Position numbers and translations under genes: made by a program
Shown here: positions 33,266 to 38,896 of the stretch, piece after piece
Numbering within the stretch: the first letter of the stretch is position 1
Layout of the letters: the number at the start of each line of letters is the position of its first letter
From: an uncultured Hyphomicrobiales bacterium
GTDB taxonomy: Bacteria; Pseudomonadota; Alphaproteobacteria; Rhizobiales; Beijerinckiaceae
Length of the DNA stretch: 38,896 bases
Assembly (NCBI GenBank): GCA_903932535.1
Contig: CAIZGR010000762.1
Span: 1-38,896 of the forward strand
Reading direction: 5' to 3'
Notes under the pieces: generated by a model
Database searches by the model: none
Seen by the model: only the letters and a program-made list of their open reading frames with translations
What the model was told of the DNA's origin: nothing

Positions 33266-34174
33266 ATGACAAGACTGTTTTCCGCGCGCCTGCGCTCGAC
33301 CGCCGCCGCCCTGGCGCTCGGCGCAGCCGCCGTTCTCGCCTTCGCCGGCGCAGCCTCGGCCGAGCCCAAGGTGCTGGCCACCGTCAACGGCCAGCCGATC
33401 ACCGAGGAGGAGCTCGCCGTCGCGATGGCCGACATCGGCCCCGGCCTGCCGCAGAAGCTCGAGGGCGCGGCGCGGCAGAAATACGTGCTCGACTACCTGA
33501 TCGACCTCAAGCTCGCCGCCGCGAAGGCGCAGGCGGAGAAGCTCGACCAGTCCCCCGACTTCGCCAAGAAGCTCGCCTATTATCGCGACAAGCTCGCGAT
33601 GGAGGAGCTGCTGGGCTCGATCGCCAAGGCCGCCACCACCGAGGAGGCCGAGCGCAAGGCCTATGACGAAGCCGCCAAGGCCGAGCCGCCGCAAGCGGAG
33701 ATCCACGCCCGCCACATCCTGCTGCCGACCGAGGACGACGCCAAGAAGGCGCTCGCCCGCGTCAAGGCCGGCGAGGATTTCGCCAAGGTCGCCAACGAGC
33801 TGTCCAAGGACACGGCCGGAGACGGCGGCGACCTCGGCTGGTTCACCAAGGACCGCATGGTGCCGGAATTCTCCGAAGCCGCCTTCAAGCTGAAGAAGGG
33901 CGAGATCTCCGATCCGGTGAAGACCCAGTTCGGCTGGCACGTCATCCAGGTCGAGGACACCCGCACCAAGACCTTCCCGCCCTTCGAGCAGCTCAAGGAC
34001 CAGGCCGCGCGCTACGTCGCCCAGAAGGCGCAGAGCGAGGCGGTCGGGTCGCTGCATGCGGCGGCGAAGATCCAGCTCTTCGACGCCGACGGCAAGCCGA
34101 TCGCGGAGGCGCCGACGGTTCCCGCGCCCGCTCCCGCCCCGGCTCCGGCGCAGGGCGAGAAGCCCAAGAACTGA
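33266..34174 (+). CDS. Periplasmic parvulin-type peptidyl-prolyl isomerase
   Basis: The 302-residue protein has a signal peptide (1-32, cleavage ASA-EP), an N-terminal SurA/PrsA-like chaperone part ([36 protein letters not shown]) and a parvulin domain (about 144-235; [51 protein letters not shown]). A Pro/Ala-rich tail follows. It should help fold exported or outer-membrane proteins. ATG 33266 follows AGGAG. A hairpin terminator follows the gene. It is best called a PpiC/PrsA-type foldase; SurA proper has two parvulin domains. Confidence 0.93.
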   Translation: MTRLFSARLRSTAAALALGAAAVLAFAGAASAEPKVLATVNGQPITEEELAVAMADIGPGLPQKLEGAARQKYVLDYLIDLKLAAAKAQAEKLDQSPDFAKKLAYYRDKLAMEELLGSIAKAATTEEAERKAYDEAAKAEPPQAEIHARHILLPTEDDAKKALARVKAGEDFAKVANELSKDTAGDGGDLGWFTKDRMVPEFSEAAFKLKKGEISDPVKTQFGWHVIQVEDTRTKTFPPFEQLKDQAARYVAQKAQSEAVGSLHAAAKIQLFDADGKPIAEAPTVPAPAPAPAPAQGEKPKN

Positions 34175-34188
34175 ACGACCGCCTTTTT

Positions 34189-34218
34189 CGGGAGCGGGCG
34201 TCGAACCCGCTCCCGTTT
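34189..34218 (+). terminator. Intrinsic terminator after the parvulin gene
   Basis: CGGGAGCGGG (34189-34198) pairs perfectly with CCCGCTCCCG (34206-34215) around a 7-nt loop and is followed by TTT. It starts 15 bp after the stop codon and 56 bp before argJ. The T-run is short, but the stem is strong. Confidence 0.75.
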
Positions 34219-34244
34219 CTGCCCACCCATCACGGAACGAACCC

Positions 34245-35486
34245 ATGGCCGCTCCCGCCGCCCTCTCCCCGCTCGCGCCGAAAAAATATCCGAACCTGCC
34301 GCCGATCGCCGGCGTCCGCTTCGCCACCATCGCAGCAGGGGTGCGCTACGAGGGGCGCACGGACGTGATGATGGCGGTCTTCGACCAGCCGGCCGAGGTC
34401 GCCGGCGTGTTCACCCGCTCGAAGTGCCCGTCGGCGCCGGTCGACTGGTGCCGCGACAAGCTGAAGGGCGGCAAAGCGCGGGCGCTGATCGTCAATTCCG
34501 GCAACGCCAACGCCTTCACCGGCCACAGGGGGATCGACGCGGTCCAGCTCGTCGCCGACGCCGCGGCCAAAACCGTCGGCTGCGGCCCAAGCGAAGTGTT
34601 CATGGCCTCGACCGGCGTGATCGGCGAGCCGCTCGACGGGACACGGATCGCCCGCGTGCTCGCCGACCTCGCGGCGAACGCGAGGGAGGACGGACTCATG
34701 GACGCGGCGAAGGCGATCATGACGACCGACACCTATCCCAAGGTCGCCACCGCCTTCGCGCCGCTCGGCGACTCGATCGTGACGATCAACGGCATCGCCA
34801 AGGGCGCGGGCATGATCGCGCCCGACATGGCCACCATGCTCTCCTACGTGTTCACCGACGCCCCGATCGGCGCCGCCGCGCTGCAGGCGATGCTGTCGAA
34901 GTCGGTCGAGAAATCGTTCAACGCCATCACCGTCGACAGCGACACCTCGACCTCGGACACGCTGATGCTGTTCGCCACCGGCGCCGCCAAGTCTGCGCCG
35001 CGGATCGAGGACCCGGCCGACGAGCGCCTCGGCCCGTTCCGCCGCGCGCTCGACAAGCTCCTGCGCTCGCTCGCCCATCAGGTGGTGCGCGACGGCGAAG
35101 GCGCGCGCAAGTTCATCGAGGTCAACGTCGAGGGCGCGGCGACCCGCAAGGCCGCCAAGCGCATCGCGCTGTCGATCGCCAATTCGCCGCTGGTCAAGAC
35201 GGCGGTCGGCGGCGAGGACGCCAACTGGGGCCGCGTCGTTGCGGCGGTCGGCAAGGCCGGCGAGAAGGCCGAGCGCGACAAGCTCGACATCTGGTTCGGC
35301 AAGATCCGCGTCGCCCACCAGGGTCTGCGCGACCCCGCCTACGACGAGGCGGAAGCCTCCGCCTACATGAAGAAGCCCGAGATCGAGATCACCGCGGACC
35401 TCGGCATCGGCGGCGGACGCGCGACCGTCTGGACCTGCGACCTGACCAAGGAATACGTTGCGATCAACGGCGACTATCGTTCGTGA
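34245..35486 (+). CDS. argJ: Bifunctional ornithine acetyltransferase / N-acetylglutamate synthase
   Basis: The 413-residue protein moves the acetyl group from N-acetylornithine to glutamate in the cyclic arginine pathway. It is made as a precursor that self-cleaves at the Thr in [14 protein letters not shown], here T197, which then acts as N-terminal nucleophile of the beta chain. Other motifs are [43 protein letters not shown] and [19 protein letters not shown] 34245 has only a weak GGA site. mutT overlaps its end by 4 nt (GTGA), so they form an operon. Confidence 0.97.
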   Translation: MAAPAALSPLAPKKYPNLPPIAGVRFATIAAGVRYEGRTDVMMAVFDQPAEVAGVFTRSKCPSAPVDWCRDKLKGGKARALIVNSGNANAFTGHRGIDAVQLVADAAAKTVGCGPSEVFMASTGVIGEPLDGTRIARVLADLAANAREDGLMDAAKAIMTTDTYPKVATAFAPLGDSIVTINGIAKGAGMIAPDMATMLSYVFTDAPIGAAALQAMLSKSVEKSFNAITVDSDTSTSDTLMLFATGAAKSAPRIEDPADERLGPFRRALDKLLRSLAHQVVRDGEGARKFIEVNVEGAATRKAAKRIALSIANSPLVKTAVGGEDANWGRVVAAVGKAGEKAERDKLDIWFGKIRVAHQGLRDPAYDEAEASAYMKKPEIEITADLGIGGGRATVWTCDLTKEYVAINGDYRS

Positions 35487-35884
35487 AGCTCCTGCTGGTG
35501 GTCGCTGCGGCGCTCATCGACGCCGACAACCGCGTGCTCCTCGCCCAGAGGCCGAAGGGCAAGCAGCTCGAAGGCCTGTGGGAGTTCCCCGGCGGCAAAA
35601 TCGAGGCCGGCGAACGGCCGGAGGACGCGCTGATCCGCGAGCTGCGAGAGGAGCTGGGCGTCGCCGTCAAGCCGCCTTGCCTTGCCCCCCTGACCTTCGC
35701 CAGCTACGCCTACGACGATTTCCACCTCCTCATGCCGCTCTACATTTGCCGCAGATGGGAGGGCTTCGTGCAGCCGCTCGACGGCCAAGCGCTGAAGTGG
35801 GTTCGGCCGAAGGACCTGCGCGCCTACCCCATGCCCCCCGCCGACGCGCCGCTGATCCCGCATCTCCAGGACCTGCTGGGGTGA
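35483..35884 (+). CDS. mutT: NUDIX hydrolase, MutT (8-oxo-dGTP pyrophosphatase) type
   Basis: The 133-residue protein has a full Nudix box, [24 protein letters not shown] (about 37-60), preceded by [19 protein letters not shown], as in MutT. It cleanses the nucleotide pool of oxidised dGTP. The start is GTG 35483 within the GTGA overlap with argJ; the pairing argJ-mutT is common in Hyphomicrobiales as far as I recall. The C-terminal [23 protein letters not shown] also fits. Confidence 0.94.
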   Translation: MKLLLVVAAALIDADNRVLLAQRPKGKQLEGLWEFPGGKIEAGERPEDALIRELREELGVAVKPPCLAPLTFASYAYDDFHLLMPLYICRRWEGFVQPLDGQALKWVRPKDLRAYPMPPADAPLIPHLQDLLG

Positions 35885-35912
35885 CCGGGATTGTGACGGC
35901 GTTTCGCCGCCC

Positions 35913-35928
35913 GAGGCGCGCGCGCCTC
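35913..35928. repeat. Perfect 16-bp palindrome between convergent mutT and radC
   Basis: GAGGCGCG and CGCGCCTC join without spacer, 29 bp after the mutT stop and 23 bp before the radC stop. Placed between convergent genes it may serve as a bidirectional transcription stop, though no T-run follows in either direction. Confidence 0.5.
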
Positions 35929-35950
35929 CTGCCGCCGGGGACGGACGAAT

Positions 35951-36757
35951 TCAGACCAGCCGCATGCCCTTGAGCGAAGCGTGCCCGTCGCGGCCGACGA
36001 TGATGTGGTCGTGCACGGTGAGGCCGAGCGGCTTGGCGATGGCGATGATGTCGAGCGTCATCTTCACGTCCTGGGTCGAGGGGGTCGGATCGCCGGACGG
36101 GTGATTGTGGACCAGGATGATCGCCGTCGCCGACAATTCCAGCGCCCGGCGGATCACCTCGCGCGGATAGACCGGCGTATGGTCGACCGTGCCCGCGCCC
36201 TGGATCTCGTCGGCGATCAGGCCGTTCTTCTTGTCGAGAAAGAGAATGCGGAAGATCTCGCGCGGCTCGAACGCCATCGCCGCGCGGCAGTAGTCGACGA
36301 CCTCGCTCCACGAGCCCATCGGCAGGCGCTTCTTCACCGCGCCTTTGGCCAAGCGCTGCGCGGCGGCCTCGACGATCTTGAATTCCGTGATCGCCCTTTC
36401 CTTGACGCCGTCGACCTCCGCGAGGCGCTCCGGCGCCGCCGTGATGGTCTCGGCGAACGAGCCGAATTTTGCGACCAGCGCCTTGGCCAGCGGCTTCACG
36501 TCCCTCTGCGGGATCGCGTTGAAGAGAATGAGCTCGACGAGTTCGTAGTCGGCCAGCGCCGCGGCGCCGGCCTCGAGGAAGCGCCGCCTCAGGCGCTCGC
36601 GATGGCCGTGAAAATGGGGCTTCTCCGGCTTGGCCGGTTCCGGCGCCGCGGAATCGCCGGCCGGTGAGACCGGCGCGGCGCCGGTCGCCTCGCGGAGCCC
36701 GCGGCCTCGCCGCCCTCCCCCGCGGCCGGCGCCGTCCCCGCCGGCGCCCGCTGTCAT
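35951..36757 (-). CDS. radC: RadC/YicR-type JAB-domain protein
   Basis: The 268-residue protein begins with a disordered Gly/Ala/Pro-rich segment of about 45 residues. An HhH-like part follows (about 48-140; [27 protein letters not shown]), then a JAMM/MPN+ metal-binding domain with [14 protein letters not shown] (H217, H219, D230). It was once thought to be a DNA repair protein; its actual function is unsettled. ATG 36757 overlaps the stop of map (ATGA), so it is coupled to map. It is slightly longer than usual because of the N-terminal tail. Confidence 0.95.
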   Translation of the reverse strand: MTAGAGGDGAGRGGGRRGRGLREATGAAPVSPAGDSAAPEPAKPEKPHFHGHRERLRRRFLEAGAAALADYELVELILFNAIPQRDVKPLAKALVAKFGSFAETITAAPERLAEVDGVKERAITEFKIVEAAAQRLAKGAVKKRLPMGSWSEVVDYCRAAMAFEPREIFRILFLDKKNGLIADEIQGAGTVDHTPVYPREVIRRALELSATAIILVHNHPSGDPTPSTQDVKMTLDIIAIAKPLGLTVHDHIIVGRDGHASLKGMRLV

Positions 36758-37587
36758 CGGATCGGCGCGCGGTCGGCGCCGGACGGCGAGAGGGTGAAGA
36801 TCTCGCATCCGGTTTCGGTGACGCCGATGGTGTGCTCGTACTGCGCCGAAAGGGAGCGGTCGCGCGTCACCGCGGTCCAGCCGTCGGCCAGAATCTTCAC
36901 CCCGTAGCCGCCGAGGTTGATCATCGGCTCGACGGTGAAGAACATGCCGGGCTTCAGCGGCGCCCCCTCCCCTTTCCGGCCGACGTGCAGGATGTTCGGC
37001 TCGTCGTGGAACAGCCGCCCCAGGCCGTGGCCGCAGAAGTCGCGCACCACCGAGCAGCGCTCGCCCTCGGCGTAGACCTGGATGGCCCAGCCGATGTCGC
37101 CGGTCGTCGCCCCGGGCCTGATCGCGGCGACGCCGCGCATCAGGGCCTCGTAGGTCACGTCCATCAGGCGCTGCGCGCGGCGCGGCGGCTCGCCGGCGGC
37201 GTACATGCGGCTCGCGTCGCCGTGCCAGCCATCGACGATGAACGTCACGTCGATGTTGAGGATGTCGCCTTCGCGCAAGGGCTTCTCGTCCGGCGCGCCG
37301 TGGCAGACCACATGATTGATCGAGGTGCAGATCGACTTGCGGTAGCCGCGATAATTGAGCGGCGCCGGATAGGCGCCGTGGTCGCGGGCGAATTCGAACA
37401 CGAACCGGTCGAGCCGCGCGGTCGTGACGCCGGGCTTGACCAGCGGCCCGACGAGGTCGAGCGCCTCGGCGGTGAGCCGGCCGGCCTTCCGCATGCCCTC
37501 GAAATCCTCGGGCCCGTGCAGCCGGATCTGCCCGCTGCGGCGCGCGAGCTTTTCCGCCGCCGGCACAAATATCGTGGAAGTCGTCAC
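36754..37587 (-). CDS. map: Methionine aminopeptidase, type I
   Basis: The 277-residue enzyme removes the initiator methionine. Metal ligands appear in order: Asp in [15 protein letters not shown] (two), His in DFCGHGLGR, Glu in FFTVEPM and Glu in AQYEHTIG. The substrate-pocket His is in INHVVCHG. It starts with GTG 37587 after AAAGGAA, about 30 nt downstream of a likely promoter. It is first in map-radC and divergent from the CinA-type gene. The N-terminal extension of about 20 residues is usual in alphaproteobacteria. Confidence 0.97.
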   Translation of the reverse strand: MTTSTIFVPAAEKLARRSGQIRLHGPEDFEGMRKAGRLTAEALDLVGPLVKPGVTTARLDRFVFEFARDHGAYPAPLNYRGYRKSICTSINHVVCHGAPDEKPLREGDILNIDVTFIVDGWHGDASRMYAAGEPPRRAQRLMDVTYEALMRGVAAIRPGATTGDIGWAIQVYAEGERCSVVRDFCGHGLGRLFHDEPNILHVGRKGEGAPLKPGMFFTVEPMINLGGYGVKILADGWTAVTRDRSLSAQYEHTIGVTETGCEIFTLSPSGADRAPIR

Positions 37588-37622
37588 CAGGGTTCCTTTG
37601 CCGCTTGTCGTCTTCGTCGCTA

Positions 37623-37652
37623 CAAATATGCTCCGAGCGGCGCATCAGACAA
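37623..37652 (-). promoter_or_regulatory. Likely promoter of map-radC
   Basis: On the minus strand TTGTCT (37647-37652), an 18-bp spacer and TATTTG (37623-37628) make a moderate sigma70-like promoter. The start would be near 37616, about 29 nt before the GTG start codon of map. It lies in the 133-bp divergent region shared with the CinA-type gene. Confidence 0.45.
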
Positions 37653-37720
37653 GCCGCGCGCCGCGCTTTCCGTTCCGGGAAGGGCGGAAATGCGGCGCCC
37701 CTGCGCTCTTGGAGATTCCC

Positions 37721-38473
37721 ATGTCCGCACCGAAACCCGTGTCCGCCGCCGTGCTGGTGATCGGCGACGAAATCCTGTCCGGCCGGACCAAGGACAAGAA
37801 TATCGGCTACATCGCGGAATACCTCGGCCGGATCGGCGTCGACCTGCGTGAGGCGCGCGTCGTGCCTGACGTCGAAGCCGAGATCGTGGCGGCGCTGAAC
37901 GCGCTGCGCGCCCGCTACGACTATGTGATCACCACGGGGGGCATCGGCCCGACCCACGACGACATCACCGCCGACGCGGTGGCGCGCGCCTTCGGCGTGG
38001 CGATCGGCGAGGACCCGCGCGCGATCGCGATCATGCTGGAGCGCTACGCTCCGGCGGACTTGACGCCTGCGCGGCGGCGGATGGCGCGCATGCCGGAGGG
38101 CTCGGAACTGATCGACAACCCGATCTCGCGCGCGCCGGGCTTCCGAATCGGCAACGTGTTCGTGCTCGCAGGCGTGCCCTCGGTGATGCAGGCGATGCTC
38201 GACGGCGCCGTGAAGGCGATGCGAACGGGCGCGGTCATGCAGATCGCCACGATCGAGGCCGGGGGCATGCCCGAAGGGATTTACGGCGACGCGCTCGGCC
38301 GGATCGCCGAGGCCAATCCGGCCGTCTCGATCGGCTCCTACCCGTCGTTCAAGGATGGCCGGTTCATGAACCAGATCGTGGTGCGCGGCCGGGAGGCCGA
38401 GGCGGTCGCGGCGGCGAAAGCCGAGGTCGAGGCGATGCTCGATACGATCCGCGGCGACGGGAAGCCGCTCTGA
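37721..38473 (+). CDS. Short CinA-type protein (molybdopterin-binding/MoaB-Mog domain)
   Basis: The 250-residue protein has a MoCF_biosynth domain (about 5-175): [52 protein letters not shown] and [15 protein letters not shown]. This is the N-terminal COG1058 half of CinA without the C-terminal nicotinamide-mononucleotide amidase part, the usual form in many alphaproteobacteria. COG1058 domains of CinA have been linked to ADP-ribose pyrophosphatase activity; a role in molybdenum cofactor synthesis is not implied by the name. ATG 37721 follows GGAG. Confidence 0.92.
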   Translation: MSAPKPVSAAVLVIGDEILSGRTKDKNIGYIAEYLGRIGVDLREARVVPDVEAEIVAALNALRARYDYVITTGGIGPTHDDITADAVARAFGVAIGEDPRAIAIMLERYAPADLTPARRRMARMPEGSELIDNPISRAPGFRIGNVFVLAGVPSVMQAMLDGAVKAMRTGAVMQIATIEAGGMPEGIYGDALGRIAEANPAVSIGSYPSFKDGRFMNQIVVRGREAEAVAAAKAEVEAMLDTIRGDGKPL

Positions 38474-38488
38474 GGGCTCGGCGCCCTC
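38472..38488. terminator. Weak hairpin at the CinA-type gene stop
   Basis: GAGGGC (38472-38477) and GCCCTC (38483-38488) form a 6-bp stem that overlaps the stop codon. No T-run follows, so it may be only a structured 3' end. It lies 127 bp before gpt. Confidence 0.3.
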
Positions 38489-38614
38489 GGTGGTCCTTCG
38501 TGGTGAACGGCAAGCCGCCCGCCGAGCGGAAAGCTGTCGACGCTGCGGCGCGCCGCTCGCATGCGGCCCGGCGGCTTGCTAAGAGGCGTGACGTTCGAGC
38601 CAAGGAGCCGCCCC

Positions 38615-38896
38615 ATGTCCGCCCCCCGCGATAAGGCTTTCCCGGTCTCGTGGGATCAGTTTCACCGCGACGCCCGCGCGCTCGCCTGGCGGCTCGCCTC
38701 GTCCGGGCCGTTCGATGCGCTGGTCGCAATCACCCGCGGCGGGCTCGTGCCCGCGGCGATCGTCGCGCGCGAACTCGACGTGCGCGTCATCGAGACGGTG
38801 AGCATCGCGTCCTACCACGACTACAAGATCCAGGGCGGCTTGCAGATTCTGAAGCCGATCGCGCCCGAGGTGGCGAAACTCGACGCGGGCGCGAAA
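38615..38896 (+). CDS. gpt: Xanthine-guanine phosphoribosyltransferase (5' part, cut by window end)
   Basis: Ninety-four codons are visible with no stop: it begins [20 protein letters not shown] and continues [39 protein letters not shown] and [19 protein letters not shown]. This matches Gpt, which salvages guanine, xanthine and hypoxanthine; the family is about 155-170 residues, so roughly half is present. The phosphoribosyl-pyrophosphate motif lies beyond the edge. ATG 38615 follows AAGGAG 7 nt upstream. Confidence 0.92.
   Translation, partial: MSAPRDKAFPVSWDQFHRDARALAWRLASSGPFDALVAITRGGLVPAAIVARELDVRVIETVSIASYHDYKIQGGLQILKPIAPEVAKLDAGAK

Overview
The window is GC-rich DNA (by eye mostly GC at third codon positions) from an alphaproteobacterium, most likely of the order Hyphomicrobiales (Rhizobiales). 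Three things point there: the FrcBCA-type sugar ABC transporter with a divergent ROK regulator, a PleC/PdhS-type histidine kinase, and the sequence type of L17, S11, S13 and RpoA. No plasmid, phage or CRISPR functions were seen. The only clear mobile-element trace is an IS21-like terminus at the extreme left edge.

Layout. 1-138: IS-end remnant. 404-7425 (minus strand): a signalling block of an OmpR-type regulator with unusual receiver residues, a FixJ-type regulator, a FixL-like multi-PAS kinase that lacks the heme histidine, and a PleC-like kinase. 7644-12690: pepN, murI, a TonB-like protein and a small lipoprotein. 12691-13578: gene-free and full of repeats. 13579-19141: a phenylacetate cluster, with paaG-paaI-paaK on the minus strand and paaN plus a beta-ketoadipyl-type thiolase on the plus strand, split by a TetR-style operator palindrome. 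19202-20824: an ABC-F ATPase flanked on both sides by copies of the thiolase 3' end, one intact and one decayed. 21134-25622: frcB-frcC-frcA and divergent frcR with a candidate operator, followed by zwf-pgl. 28222-30784: rpsM-rpsK-rpoA-rplQ, with a strong promoter and an attenuator-like hairpin in the leader, but without secY-adk upstream. 31025-33140: a 496-residue polytopic membrane protein of unassigned function, a tiny membrane ORF and a DUF2892-like remnant. 33266-38896: a parvulin-type isomerase, argJ-mutT, map-radC, a CinA-type molybdopterin-domain protein and the start of gpt.

How the genes work together. The paa genes cover activation of phenylacetate (PaaK), ring-opening-stage chemistry and isomerisation (PaaG, PaaN), thioesterase rescue (PaaI) and final thiolysis. 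The ring epoxidase genes paaABCDE and the regulator paaR must lie elsewhere. The frc transporter, its regulator and zwf-pgl form a sugar uptake and entry module feeding the Entner-Doudoroff or pentose phosphate route. The argJ, murI, map, gpt and ribosomal genes are housekeeping.

I found no convincing new multi-gene system. The observations I would check first are the thiolase duplication around the ABC-F gene, the heme-less FixL/FixJ pair, the rpsM leader hairpin and the NEHR-motif membrane protein. All identifications come from reading motifs and from memory of families. No database search was run.
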